DNA from: Ww85 sp963745765
GTDB lineage: Bacteria > Desulfobacterota > Desulfobulbia > Desulfobulbales > Desulfocapsaceae
DNA: 64,000 nucleotides
Reading direction: 5' to 3'
Assembly (NCBI GenBank): GCA_963745765.1
Contig: CAVUYQ010000025.1
Location: 62,001 to 126,000 of the forward strand
Position numbers and translations under genes: made by a program. Each line of letters starts with the position of its first letter. Positions within the stretch are counted from its first letter, which is position 1. Below are positions 9,038 to 18,050 of the stretch, in pieces. The notes below the pieces were generated by a model, which ran no database searches, was not told where the DNA came from, and saw only the letters and a list, made by a program, of their open reading frames with translations.

Positions 9038-9532
9038 TTACCCGATTTTCAACTCGAAATACTGTTCATTGACGGTGATGCCCCATTGCTCTCCTTTCTG
9101 TTGTCTGACCAGCTGAAAACCCGCTTCTTCATAGAGATGCCTGGCGGCATCAAGCCCCTCAAAGGTCCAGAGATAGACGATCCTGTATTCTTTTAAGCGA
9201 CAGAATCCGATTGCTTTGTTGATGAGTTCCCGGCCGACACCTTTTGCCCGCATCTCCCCGGATACGATAAACCATCTCAAATGTGCTCCCCGGCTTTTTC
9301 CATGAGTGCCATCAATGACAATTGAACCTTCAATGCGTCCATCCCTGGTTGCAATCCATATTCCGTCACGTTGAGCATCGTAGCGTTGCAGGAATTGTGA
9401 AATCTCGGTGGCGACTTTTGCCTCAAAATAGAGACCGAATCCCCAGTGTTCATGGTAATAGGTGCCATGAATCTCGGAAATACGACCGATGCAGCCGGGA
9501 AGGTAGCCGAGGTGTATGATAGGGGCAGACAT
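9038..9532 (-). CDS. GNAT-family N-acetyltransferase
   Basis: About 164 residues from the ATG at 9532. An in-frame GTG at 9601 would add 23 residues, but these are unlike the family. The opening HLGYLPGCIGRISEIHGTYY matches the stand-alone form of the acetyltransferase domain often found fused to MarR regulators. The acetyl-CoA loop appears as RWFIVSGEMRAKGVGRELINKA (the R/Q-x-x-G-x-G/A pattern), followed by LWTFEGLDAARHLYEEAGFQ. It would transfer an acetyl group to an amine of unknown identity. It is convergent with the large gene ending at 9015. Confidence 0.85.
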   Translation of the reverse strand: MSAPIIHLGYLPGCIGRISEIHGTYYHEHWGFGLYFEAKVATEISQFLQRYDAQRDGIWIATRDGRIEGSIVIDGTHGKSRGAHLRWFIVSGEMRAKGVGRELINKAIGFCRLKEYRIVYLWTFEGLDAARHLYEEAGFQLVRQQKGEQWGITVNEQYFELKIG

Positions 9533-9784
9533 GCAGACTCTTTGCCTTTGGTCCGGGGAAAATGGTTGGAAAATCACGATGGCCTCAAGGATTATACTCA
9601 CGAGGTGTAATCTGTTTCAACAAGTATTCATTTCCCGGATGAGTCGGGACCGGTCCGTCAGGAATTACCCCGTCCTGCATATGATGAGTAGGCAGTCTGC
9701 ATGAGATCGGCTATAACAGTTTGAATGCCAGATAGGCTGACAGCTGTTCTGTATCGGTAAGACGACCATCTTTTGGGGTGCAAT

Positions 9785-9915
9785 AGATGGCTAAGTGAAA
9801 ACACAGATAAACAAGGAGTGGTAGTTTTTCCGGTGCGAAGGCATACAGGTAGTATGCCGAGTGCCGGAAAAAGTTCCACGACGCAGTAGATCGAAGTTTT
9901 TACGACGCCATCATT
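9785..9915. repeat. 131-bp dispersed repeat, copy A
   Basis: Bases 9785-9915 align without gaps to 17920-18050. Identity is strongest in the right half, where TTCCACGACGCAGTAGATCG and the following GTTTTTACGACGCCATC are the same in both. The element sits just 22 bases before the start of the M20 gene, and the 400-base gap 9533-9937 holds nothing else recognisable. It has no convincing frame of its own on either strand. Confidence 0.75.
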
Positions 9916-9937
9916 AATAACAGGGAGGACTCTCTCA

Positions 9938-11110
9938 ATGCCGGATGTAAAGCAACTTGTTGACAAGCACAAAGAGGCAATTATCAAGTTCAGGAGGGCA
10001 CTGCATAAAATTCCTGAAACGGCATTCACGGAAGAAAAGACATCGGCCTTTGTTGCTGAACAGCTGGAGCAGCTCGGACTCCAGGTTACATCAGGTATTG
10101 CCAAGCACGGGGTTGTCGGACTTATGCCTCTCGGCAGCCACGGGAAAACAGTGCTGCTTCGGGCAGATATGGATGCATTGCCCATTGCTGAAGAGACAGG
10201 ATTGCCTTTTGCCTCAAAACATGAGGGGGCCATGCATGCCTGCGGCCATGACGGACATATGGCCATGGTGCTTGGAGCCGCGCTGGTTATGAATGAATTG
10301 AAAGAAAGCCTCACGGGCCAGGTGAAATTTCTTTTTCAGCCGGCCGAAGAGGGTCCCGGCGGTGCCAGGCCGATGATTGAAGAGGGCGTTATGGAAAACC
10401 CCCATGTGGATTATTCTGTCGGCGCTCACCTGTGGCCGGCCCTGCCTGCCGGTACTATCGGAGTCAAGGGCGGGCCGTTGATGGCGGCAATGAATCGGTT
10501 CGATCTGAAAATCATCGGGAAAGGCGGGCATGGCGCCATGCCCCATCTCTGTGTCGACCCGATTGATGTCGGCGTACAGGTCGTAGGCGCCCTGCAGCGG
10601 GTTGTCAGCAGGCAGATGAACCCGGTGAATCCTTCGGTTGTCACGGTGGGAAGCTTTCATGCCGGCACCACCTTTAACATTATTCCGGATACGGCTGTTT
10701 TGTGCGGCACCGCCCGGACATTTGACCGGGATGTCTGGCAGTCATGGCCTGAACGGATGGAAAAAATCATCCGTGGTATTTGTCAGGCCATGGGAGCGAA
10801 CTATGAACTCGAAATGTTGGCAGGCTATCCTCCAACCTTCAATGACCAGGAGGTGGCCGCTTTGGCACACAGTGCTGCTGCGCAGGTCGTGGGTGAAGAA
10901 AACGTGCGGGAACCGGAAGTGACGATGGGTGGCGAGGATATGTCGTTTTACCTGGAGAAATCCAAAGGCTGCTTTGTCTTTCTTGGTGTCGGGAGGCCTG
11001 AGGGGTTTCCGCTGCACAACAGCAGGTTCGACTATAACGAAGAAGTGCTGTTCACCGGGGTGGAACTGCACTGTCGCATGATTATGGATCTTCTCGCTTC
11101 CCGCATATAG
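9938..11110 (+). CDS. M20 family metallo-amidohydrolase (hippurate hydrolase / N-acyl-amino-acid deacylase type)
   Basis: This 390-residue cytoplasmic protein is of standard length for the M20D group. Metal-site motifs are visible: RADMDALPI near residue 75, H100-A-C102-G-H104-D, the general-base region QPAEEGPGGARPMIEEG near residues 132-147, and GKGGHGAMPH in the lid/dimerisation domain. GGEDMSFYLEK supplies the distal part of the active site. Enzymes of this type release an acyl group from N-acylated amino acids such as hippurate or from IAA conjugates. GGGAGGA-type Shine-Dalgarno precedes the ATG. It stands alone, with a repeat immediately upstream. Confidence 0.9.
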   Translation: MPDVKQLVDKHKEAIIKFRRALHKIPETAFTEEKTSAFVAEQLEQLGLQVTSGIAKHGVVGLMPLGSHGKTVLLRADMDALPIAEETGLPFASKHEGAMHACGHDGHMAMVLGAALVMNELKESLTGQVKFLFQPAEEGPGGARPMIEEGVMENPHVDYSVGAHLWPALPAGTIGVKGGPLMAAMNRFDLKIIGKGGHGAMPHLCVDPIDVGVQVVGALQRVVSRQMNPVNPSVVTVGSFHAGTTFNIIPDTAVLCGTARTFDRDVWQSWPERMEKIIRGICQAMGANYELEMLAGYPPTFNDQEVAALAHSAAAQVVGEENVREPEVTMGGEDMSFYLEKSKGCFVFLGVGRPEGFPLHNSRFDYNEEVLFTGVELHCRMIMDLLASRI

Positions 11111-11127
11111 GTTTGTTTTGCGAGTGT

Positions 11128-11145
11128 CCTCGTTTGAAAACGAGG
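11128..11145. terminator. Small hairpin between convergent genes
   Basis: CCTCGTT (11128-11134) pairs with AACGAGG (11139-11145) around TGAA, 18 bases after the M20 stop codon and before the end of the convergent DUF1638 gene. It lacks a following T-run on either strand, so terminator function is uncertain. Confidence 0.35.
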
Positions 11146-11196
11146 TCGCTGAAATGACCGGATTATTCGTCGTCGTAGCAGCTAGGTTCGGGCCGG

Positions 11197-11850
11197 TCAG
11201 TCGGTGAGGGCCATTGCCTCCCGGCTCAGGAGGTCTTTGAACCGGTCCAGGGTTATGGCATAGGGGGTGAGCGTGATACCCATCCAGTCGGCGTATTCCA
11301 GGAATTCTTCCGGCGTCTCAGCCATGAAATTATCCATGTAGCCGATACCGTCGAGGACAACGGCACCGCCGGTATGTCGGGGAAAATTTTCATTCGCCTG
11401 GGCCTTGTCCCATCCCCTGAAAACCTGGGTTTTAAATTTTATCCATCCCGGCGTCATCCACCATACGGGTTCACCTCCACCAATCTCGGCCGCGATGTTG
11501 TCCCGCTCGTCGGCGCTGACGAGCATGTCCATGCAGTGGGTCGCCTTGATCCGTCGAATGCTTGAGCCGCACTCTTCAAGGATTTCCTGAATTTTGCGGG
11601 TAGGCTCTTCGGTATTCACATAGCAGAATTTTCCACCGTAGACGACAATGATCTTCTCGTGCAGCGTTTTTACTTTTTCGATCTGCCGGATCAGCTGATT
11701 TTCAAGTTCCCGGCAGTCCTGGTGCAGGCCCGGAGCAGTATAATGCAGGGATGCCTCGCCGAGAAAACCTTCTTCCCGGAGATATTCGAGTTCAAGGCTC
11801 ATCGTGCCGCAGGCGATAATTGCTATATCATTGAATGAAACGGTGCCCAT
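11197..11850 (-). CDS. DUF1638 domain protein
   Basis: A 217-residue soluble protein starting at the ATG at 11850 (MGTVSFNDIAIIACGTMSLEL). The open frame extends further upstream but overlaps the preceding gene. The opening IAIIACGTMSLELEYLREEG, the middle IIVVYGGKFCYVN, and the conserved HCMDMLVSADERDNIAAEIGGGEPVWWMTPGWIKF with several Cys and acidic residues fit DUF1638. That family has no settled function and is common in anaerobes, often near corrinoid methyltransferase genes. Here it is the last gene of the TusA/DsrE/Hdr operon, so a role linked to that system is inferred from position only. Confidence 0.8.
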   Translation of the reverse strand: MGTVSFNDIAIIACGTMSLELEYLREEGFLGEASLHYTAPGLHQDCRELENQLIRQIEKVKTLHEKIIVVYGGKFCYVNTEEPTRKIQEILEECGSSIRRIKATHCMDMLVSADERDNIAAEIGGGEPVWWMTPGWIKFKTQVFRGWDKAQANENFPRHTGGAVVLDGIGYMDNFMAETPEEFLEYADWMGITLTPYAITLDRFKDLLSREAMALTD

Positions 11851-11893
11851 GATTGTTCTCTCTGTATGCTTTGCTGTTGAAGCGGATCTTTTT

Positions 11894-12452
11894 TCAGATA
11901 AACAGGGAAATTTTGCTCTTGCCGGCTTCCTGCAGAAATTTTGCAACACCTGCTACCGTGATGTTGGGATAATCGATTAATTCTTCTTTCTTGAACCCCA
12001 TCAAATTCATAGACATTTCACAGATCACGATTTCCACGCCGCAATCAGCTGCCGTTTTCATGAGATCCGGCAGGGACATAACGCCTTTTTTTCGCATCAG
12101 GTGCTGTATCATTTTTGTACCCAGACCTGCCATGTTCATCTGGGAAAGTTTTAACTGCTTCAGCTCCACTGGGCAGCATCTGTCCGAAGGCCTTGGCCAG
12201 CAGTTCCGCCTTCTCGACATGCTTTGCCGGATCGCGCAGTGCGGGAATCCCCCAGAAGGTAAAAAACATCACTACCCGTTCGAACATGGCGGAAGCACCC
12301 GTAGCGATGATGAATGATGCTAGCAGTCGGTCCAGGTCTCCGCTGAACACCACCATACTCAATTGATCTTCAGGGGTATTTTGTTGTAAAACCTCAATCC
12401 GTTCTTCAAGATCGTTTAAACGTTTTTCCAGTTTTTCTATTTTCGTATTCAT
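11894..12452 (-). pseudogene. DsrE2-type (DsrE/DsrF/DrsH-like) sulfur-transfer protein, interrupted by one +1 frame break
   Basis: Two overlapping minus-strand frames together give one DsrE2 protein. The first (from 12452) reads a coiled-coil start MNTKIEKLEKRLNDLEERIE, then EDQLSMVVFSGDLDRLLASF and MFFTFWGIPALRDP. The second continues LKLSQMNMAGLGTKMIQ, then VEIVICEMSMNLMGFKKEEL with the conserved Cys, and ends GKSKISLFI. The switch lies at about 12160-12172, where one extra base must be skipped. No slippery heptamer or stop-programmed signal is apparent, so this is either a sequencing error or a real lesion. DsrE2 proteins are membrane-associated persulfide carriers that work with TusA. The neighbouring tusA, dsrE and hdr genes support that role. 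Confidence 0.8.
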
Positions 12453-12489
12453 GTGTTTATTCCCGTGATCTTTTGTCTGTATTGCCTCG

Positions 12490-13638
12490 TCATGTCATTG
12501 CCTTTTCCTTAACCTGCATCAGGTACAGGGCCAGAGGGCGGTAGAGCAGATGAGCCCATTTGGCGAATGGTACTTCAAGGACCAGCATGGGTACGGCTAT
12601 CATCATATGGATAACATAGATACCGTAGGTGGAGAGCGGCATTTCCAGCAGCCGGGTGAAGTGAATGAGGATACCGGTGAAGGTTGTCAGCCAGAGGAGA
12701 ATCAAAAATGCCCAATCGGAAGAGTGGGAATATTTATAGACGGTTTTTGCTTTTTTCAACCGTCCCCAGATTGCATACGTTGTTCCATAGAGGATGGCGA
12801 AGGTACCGTAGTAGCCAAGCAGTCTGACCGGATTCCACAGTGGCAGGATCTCGTCCCGCTGGAACCAGCGGAGAAAAACCACCACCAGGATGAAAATGAT
12901 CGAATAACCGCTCATCATCAGCAGATGGGCCAGCCATTGAACACGCTGTTCTTTGCTGCCGCAGCCTTTGAATTTTTTCTGGGTGAGAAAGTGGGTGAGA
13001 AGAACCTTCAGTTCCGTGAAATAGAGACTGATCGGGATACCGTTGAATTGCACTCCCCCGTTCTCCCGGGCCTGCTGCCGGTATTGCCCGGGGTCTCCGA
13101 GGATCGCTCTGGCCATAAAGCGGGCATTGGTCAGCAGAAAGAAGGAGAGTAGGGCAAGCATAATAAGATCCAGAATTTCGATAACATGGCTGGAGGCGAA
13201 CTGGTTGAGTGCGACCCGGTCGGTGATGATTGGGCCATGAAAGAAAAAGAACCCCAGTCCCACCAGAAAGGCGACAAAGAAAAGCGAAAAAATCTCGAAA
13301 CTTTTTGAGGTATAAAAAAGCTTTGAGATGCCGAAGCGATCATAACGGGCGGTCAGGTAGCGGCGCATACCCATCATGATTTCGCCGGGATTGGCGTCTC
13401 GCGGGCAGGTATCGGTGCATTCGCCGCAGTAGTAGCAGAGCCAGGGTTCCGGACTGTGCAGCAGTTTGTCGGCCGCGCCTATCTGCAGATAACGAATCAC
13501 TTTGCGTGGAAACGGGGTGTTTTCCGTCGATAACGCGCAGACCGCCGTGCAATTTCCACAGTTAAAGCAGGTTGCGGCATCTGCGACGCCATATTTTTTC
13601 AACTCTAACGACAGAGCAGGATCAATTGATATGGCCAT
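12490..13638 (-). CDS. QmoC-like membrane oxidoreductase subunit (HdrC iron-sulfur domain fused to HdrE-type cytochrome b domain)
   Basis: This 382-residue protein has two [4Fe-4S] sites at its N-terminus: C24-x2-C27-x2-C30-x3-C34 and C68-x2-C71-x2-C74-x3-C78-P. From residue 110 a membrane part follows with about six helices and conserved histidines (HVIEILDLIM, HLLMMSGYS, HFTRLLEM, HMMIAVPM) suited to haem b ligation. Length and order match QmoC of sulfate reducers, which exchanges electrons between the menaquinone pool and HdrA-like flavoproteins. Here aprAB and sat are absent and TusA/DsrE genes are present instead. This is therefore a QmoC paralogue of a different complex rather than Qmo itself. 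Confidence 0.85.
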   Translation of the reverse strand: MAISIDPALSLELKKYGVADAATCFNCGNCTAVCALSTENTPFPRKVIRYLQIGAADKLLHSPEPWLCYYCGECTDTCPRDANPGEIMMGMRRYLTARYDRFGISKLFYTSKSFEIFSLFFVAFLVGLGFFFFHGPIITDRVALNQFASSHVIEILDLIMLALLSFFLLTNARFMARAILGDPGQYRQQARENGGVQFNGIPISLYFTELKVLLTHFLTQKKFKGCGSKEQRVQWLAHLLMMSGYSIIFILVVVFLRWFQRDEILPLWNPVRLLGYYGTFAILYGTTYAIWGRLKKAKTVYKYSHSSDWAFLILLWLTTFTGILIHFTRLLEMPLSTYGIYVIHMMIAVPMLVLEVPFAKWAHLLYRPLALYLMQVKEKAMT

Positions 13639-13755
13639 GTTTCTCTCCGATTATGGGCAATACTTTTGGTAGCCTTTTTTATGCCCGGCGACGGGAAAAA
13701 TCTTTCCTTCCGTCGGAGACAGGCTTTGTCTTCTTTTGTTAGGGTGCAAAATCAA

Positions 13756-14046
13756 TTATTTTACCATCTGGTAGGTGAAGTAATCCCCGTCCTTCGGCCC
13801 TTCGCCGATGATGCCGTACCGTTTCAGCGTGGATACATAGACCAGCACGGTATCAGTGTCCATGGCCAGGGTCTCTGCCAGGCTCGGGATCGTTCTGCCT
13901 CCCTCGGCCAGGACCTGACTGATGGCTTTTATAATCTTGTTTTGCTCTTTGACCTTGTCGCGGGCGCGGTCGATGTTTTCTTTTCGCTCCTGCCGCAGGG
14001 TTTTAAGGTCCATGGACGCCAGGTAGTCTTTTTTGTCATCTTTCAT
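13756..14046 (-). CDS. Small winged-helix/coiled-coil protein of the Hdr operon
   Basis: A 96-residue protein between the HdrA-like and QmoC-like genes. Residues 10-45 are highly charged and helical (KTLRQERKENIDRARDKVKEQNK). The rest fits a winged helix: IIKAISQVLAEGGRTIPSLAETLAMDTDTVLVYVSTLKRYGIIG, then a beta wing GDYFTYQMV. No Cys is present, so it binds no iron-sulfur cluster. It could be a DNA-binding regulator or a structural adaptor of the complex. Its position inside the operon is the only functional clue. Confidence 0.7.
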   Translation of the reverse strand: MKDDKKDYLASMDLKTLRQERKENIDRARDKVKEQNKIIKAISQVLAEGGRTIPSLAETLAMDTDTVLVYVSTLKRYGIIGEGPKDGDYFTYQMVK

Positions 14047-14072
14047 TTTCTTCCCACTAGGTTTCTTGATAG

Positions 14073-15950
14073 TTAGAACGCTACAATGGCATCAACCATA
14101 TCTTCGTATTGTTTCAGGGTCCAGCCCTGCACGTCGATGGCATTCTCGGGACAGACGGCGACACACATGCCGCAGCCGGTACACTTCGCGGGGTTGACTT
14201 CGGCTTTGCCGCCATTTCCAATGCGAATTGCATCTTCCGGGCATTCAGCCACGCATTGGCCGTTTGCCTGACATTTATCAGTATTGACCTTGGCGACAAA
14301 AGGATCAAGCTCGACATAGCCCCTGCCAAGCAGAGCCACCGCTTTGGCTGCGGCTGCCTGGGCCGCGTTGCAGGACTCGTTGATATCCATCGGTGCCTGG
14401 CAGGTGCCGGCAAGAAGAATGCCGCCGTTGGCCATTTCCACCGGTCGCAGTTTGGGGTGAACTTCCTGGAGAAATTTATCGGCGCCAACGGGAAGCTTCA
14501 TCATCTCGACGAGGTTCGTGATAGGGGCGGCCTGCATGCCGGTGGCCAGCACCACCAGGTCAACACCCGCCTCGATTTCTTCGTTGAAGGTCAGGGTGTC
14601 GCGAACCGATATCTTGAGCGGATATTCGCCGGTTGACCGGGTGATAACCGGGGATTCCTCGGGTTGATAGCGGAAGAACAGGACCTGGCTGGCTGCGGCC
14701 CGGTCATAATAATCCTCCTGGTTGTGTCCGTAGGTGCGGATATCCCGGTAGAAATCGAGAACCTGGGTGTCCGGATACTGTTCCCGAATTTCCAGGGCTG
14801 CCTGCAGGGTTGCCGTGCAGCAGGTCCTGGAACAGTATTCATTCATGTAATCATTGGCATCCGCCTCGTGGATGCCGGGGATCTGACGGCTGCCGACGCA
14901 ATGGATCATGGCAACCCGCCGGATTTCCTTTCCTTTAAAACTCAGTGTTGAGCCCTTGGCGTTGTTGTCTGCCATGCTGCGGATCAGCTCACGCAGAGTG
15001 ATAACCTCTTTATTGCTGCCGTAGCCGAATTCGTCCGGTTTGGGTTGATAGATGGAAAAACCGGTGGCAAAGATAATTACCCCGGTATTGAGTTCCAGCT
15101 CTTCCGGGGCTGAGGGGACCGGGCTGGGATAATACCCGGCAAAGGGATGGTAGGTGCCGGGTGTTGCTCCCTTGAGCACCTCCATCATTTCGCTGCTCGT
15201 TTCGTCCCCTGGTGCCCGGCGGCTGACCTTGAGCTTGAAATTGCCGATATAGCCTTCAAAACCGGTAACTTCCGCGCAGGGGTAGATGGCGATATTCGGA
15301 TCATTCATGGCAGCATGTGCCAGGTACTCTATGAGATCCCCTGCCTTTTCTCCGGTCGGGAAGACCTTGTCCAGCTGGCTGGCGTTGCCGCCGAGGAAGG
15401 GTGATTTTTCTATCAAGGCGACGTTAATTCCTCTTTTCCCGAGATCGACGGCAGCCCGCAGGCCGGCAATACCGCCGCCGATAATTGTTGTGTGGTGCTC
15501 GGCGTTGACCCGGATCGGCTCCAGCTTCTCGAGTCCGCGGGCCTTGGCGATGGCGGCTGCGACCAGTGTTATGGCCTTGGCCGTGGCCGAATCGCCGTGA
15601 TGTACCCAGGAATCCTGTTCCCGGATATTGGCGTGCTCATAGAGAAAGGGGTTCATTTGCGCCCGGCTGATGGCGCCGCGAAAGGTCAGTTCGTGCAGGG
15701 CAGGGGCACATGAGGCAACGACGACCCGGTTGATTCCGCTCTTTTTAATATCCTCCTGGATGAGTTCCTGGCCGGGATCGGAGCACATGAACATATTGGT
15801 ATGCGAAACCTCGACGCCGGGGATTGTGCGGACCGCCTCTGCTACCTTTTCGACATCCACATGATCGGAAATATTTCCGCCGCAATGGCAGATATAGACC
15901 CCGATCCTGGCCTCTTCGTTTTCCGCCGGTTTGTTTGTTGTTTCAGACAT
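14073..15950 (-). CDS. hdrA: HdrA/QmoB-like FAD and iron-sulfur subunit
   Basis: A 625-residue flavoprotein. The N-terminus has the HdrA-type domain GVYICHCGGNISDHVDV (residues 17-33). A Rossmann FAD-binding motif IIGGGIAGLRAAVDLGKRG (GGGIAG at 158-163) comes next, then the HdrA segments FLGGNASQLDKVFPT and MIHCVGSR...YCSRTCC. The C-terminus is a two-cluster ferredoxin. The second site is complete (C590-x2-C593-x2-C596-x3-C600-P). The first reads C560, N563, C566, C570, so its second Cys is replaced by Asn. HdrA proteins are the flavin hubs of heterodisulfide-reductase-type complexes and can bifurcate electrons. The gene lies between a second HdrA-like gene and the QmoC-like subunit. Confidence 0.9.
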   Translation of the reverse strand: MSETTNKPAENEEARIGVYICHCGGNISDHVDVEKVAEAVRTIPGVEVSHTNMFMCSDPGQELIQEDIKKSGINRVVVASCAPALHELTFRGAISRAQMNPFLYEHANIREQDSWVHHGDSATAKAITLVAAAIAKARGLEKLEPIRVNAEHHTTIIGGGIAGLRAAVDLGKRGINVALIEKSPFLGGNASQLDKVFPTGEKAGDLIEYLAHAAMNDPNIAIYPCAEVTGFEGYIGNFKLKVSRRAPGDETSSEMMEVLKGATPGTYHPFAGYYPSPVPSAPEELELNTGVIIFATGFSIYQPKPDEFGYGSNKEVITLRELIRSMADNNAKGSTLSFKGKEIRRVAMIHCVGSRQIPGIHEADANDYMNEYCSRTCCTATLQAALEIREQYPDTQVLDFYRDIRTYGHNQEDYYDRAAASQVLFFRYQPEESPVITRSTGEYPLKISVRDTLTFNEEIEAGVDLVVLATGMQAAPITNLVEMMKLPVGADKFLQEVHPKLRPVEMANGGILLAGTCQAPMDINESCNAAQAAAAKAVALLGRGYVELDPFVAKVNTDKCQANGQCVAECPEDAIRIGNGGKAEVNPAKCTGCGMCVAVCPENAIDVQGWTLKQYEDMVDAIVAF

Positions 15951-16023
15951 AGCTTTCTCCGTTTCTGCACTGCTGCGATCTGGTTTTATACTCTGAGGAC
16001 GCCCCTGTTTTTTAAAAAGTTGT

Positions 16024-17320
16024 TCAGGCGGCGAGCATTTTTAAATAATTTGAGGCCTCCATGGCTGCGGCACCAGCCTCGCAAATGGTATCGACAATAT
16101 CCTTCGGACCGGTTGCTGCACCTGCGCTGTAAACCCCGTCCAGATTGGTGACCGTCGGGGCGATTTTCGGCATGACGGATTGGATAAAACCATCCTGTCC
16201 GCAATCAACGGAGCAGATCCCAGTCGGATCCCACTGGGGCACAATCCCCTGTGAGAGAATGACCAGATCGTGCTCCCGCTCCATAACCCCGCCGTCGCCT
16301 TCCTGGTTTTCAAAGCGGACCCGGGCGGTCTGGCCTTCTCCCTGGGCAATCTTGGCTACTTTGGCCTTGACAAACTCGATGCCCATGGCCTTGGCGTTCT
16401 GAAAGAACTGTTCATAGCCTTTGCCGAAGGCCCGGATATCCATATAATAAATAGTGATGTCGGCAAGCGGCAAAGCCCCTGACAGGAGCATGGCCTGCTT
16501 GATGGCATACATGCAGCACACCCTGGAACAATAGGGGATGCCAATACTTTTATCGCGGGACCCGGCACATTGAACATAGGCGATGGATTCCGGTTCCTTG
16601 CCGTCGGATGGGCGGAGGACGCGATTATAGGGGCCGTGCGGTGCAAGCAGTCGTTCCATCTGCATGGAGCTGACGACGTTCTGGAGTTTACCGAGACCGT
16701 ACTGCGGTTTCAGGTCCATCGCGGTCAACTCAAAGCCGGTGGCGAGCACGGCTGTCTTGGCAGTGACGGTAAACTCCTCGGGTTGCATGGCATAGTTTAT
16801 GGCGTTAGTCGGACAGAGATTGGCGCATTTGCCGCACAGGGTACAATTCTCCACATCCATCAGGGCAATCTGGGGAATGGCGTTGGAAAAAGGGATGTAA
16901 ACGGCTTTGCGCATATTGAAGTTACCCTGTTCCTCATCGCTGACGTAGACCGGACATCCATATTCGCATTTGCGGCAGCCGATGCACTTGTCGGGATCGA
17001 CGTAGCGGGCATTCTGGGTCAGTCGGGCAACAATTCTGTCCGGCGCCTCCCGGGTCAGTTCATTCACGTCTGCAATAGGTGAAGAGGGAGATATTAGGGT
17101 GATGCGCGGCCGACGACATCTTCGGGGTGGTAATACAGCTGGCGCAGTCAAGGGTCGGAAAGACCTTGGACAGGCGGATCATTTTGCCGCCGATGGTCGC
17201 GTCTTTCTCGATCACCGCCACTTTGAAATCCTGGTCACCCAGATCGAGTGCGGCCTGCAGGCCGGCAATGCCGCCGCCGATAACAACTGCATCAAATTGT
17301 AGGTCTTGCTGTACTTTCAT
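16024..17320 (-). pseudogene. Second HdrA/QmoA-like flavoprotein, interrupted by one +1 frame break
   Basis: The first frame (from 17320) gives the FAD-binding start FDAVVIGGGIAGLQAALDLG (GGGIAG at residues 15-20), followed by GGKMIRLSKVFPTLDCASCITTPKM. It stops soon after HHPNISLFTYC. The next frame resumes directly with DVNELTRE and continues through two complete [4Fe-4S] motifs (CIGCRKCEYGCPV and CTLCGKCANLCPT), YVQCAGSR, PYCSRVCC and the C-terminal GVYSAGAATGPKDIVDTICEAGAAA. One extra base near 17069-17073 explains the break. Apart from that the protein (about 430 residues) looks intact and resembles QmoA or the core of HdrA. Either a sequence error or a recent mutation; the operon around it is otherwise well kept. 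Confidence 0.85.
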
Positions 17321-17353
17321 GTAATTCTCCCTTGCTGATCTTGCCTTCGGCCG

Positions 17354-17788
17354 TTATGCGACAGCATCAATGGTGCTTTCACGAAGAACAGGCGGCCCGA
17401 GTTCCTGGATGAGCTTGTTCATATCATTTACTTCCTTCAGGAATGGGCGGTTACAAACGGTACAGATGGCAGTAAGCCGCAATCTCCGCAAATCGAGATC
17501 AAGGCCCTTCATCAACTGAAACACTTTGTCGATTCGTTTGGCAAAGGCGTGATACGCCCCTTCGTACGGACACTCCTCACCGCAGGACATGATGATAATG
17601 CCGCTGATGCCTTTACGAAAACAGTCAATATAAAAATGCTCGGGAAAGAGAACCGGTGCCCTGACTCGCATGATATAGGTGTTGGCCGGGTAGGTGGAGT
17701 GCGCTTGACCGACAGAGTTGGCACCGGGATAGGCACAGGATTCAGTGGCCAGAATCAGGATTTTTCCCACTTGTGTATCGTTTCCCAT
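17354..17788 (-). CDS. mvhD: MvhD/HdrD-type hydrogenase iron-sulfur (delta) subunit
   Basis: This 144-residue protein has the MvhD features: an N-terminal strand KILILATESCAYPGANSVG, YIMRVRAPVLFPEHFYIDCFRKGISGIIIMSCGEECPYEGAYHAF, and a C-terminal CTVCNRPF. The Cys residues in these motifs can hold the [2Fe-2S] cluster that passes electrons to HdrA. In methanogens MvhD links a hydrogenase to HdrA; in QmoB the same domain is fused. No hydrogenase large or small subunit is found in this window, so the donor here is unknown. It lies directly upstream of the HdrA pair in the operon. Confidence 0.87.
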   Translation of the reverse strand: MGNDTQVGKILILATESCAYPGANSVGQAHSTYPANTYIMRVRAPVLFPEHFYIDCFRKGISGIIIMSCGEECPYEGAYHAFAKRIDKVFQLMKGLDLDLRRLRLTAICTVCNRPFLKEVNDMNKLIQELGPPVLRESTIDAVA

Positions 17789-17919
17789 GATAGATATGCC
17801 TGGTAGAAAGTTGATCGAGAAAATGCGAAAAGTGCGGAAGAACCCGCCAGTGAGTTCTTCCGCTTGAACAACGATTGCTTATTTTTGATAAACTCGTAAA
17901 AAGTCTATCGCATGCCAAA

Positions 17920-18050
17920 AGATGGCTAAGTAAAAACACAGATATACAAGAAGTGGTGGTTTTCCAGATACGAAGGCATACAAGTAGTATGTCGGTTGGG
18001 GGAAAAAGTTCCACGACGCAGTAGATCGAAGTTTTTACGACGCCATCATT
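17920..18050. repeat. 131-bp dispersed repeat, copy B
   Basis: Aligns without gaps to copy A at 9785-9915. Its right end runs into the end of tusA. The tusA stop codon (bases 18046-18048 on the minus strand) lies inside the repeat, which suggests the element arrived at the very end of that gene. It occupies most of the gap between tusA and mvhD, so it would be transcribed within the operon. Confidence 0.75.

Noticed and set aside
9658..10314. Minus-strand frame that resembles one at 17742-18014
   Set aside because: The similarity comes only from the shared 131-bp repeat, not from a protein family; the rest lies antisense to the M20 gene.
12045..12452. Programmed ribosomal frameshifting in the DsrE2 gene
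   Set aside because: No slippery sequence, in-frame stop arrangement or stimulator was seen at the junction, and similar breaks occur in unrelated genes, which favours an error or mutation.
14073..17320. Canonical QmoAB assignment for the two HdrA-like genes
   Set aside because: QmoB carries its MvhD domain fused, and qmo genes accompany aprAB; here MvhD is separate and the partners are TusA/DsrE proteins, so the standard name was not used.
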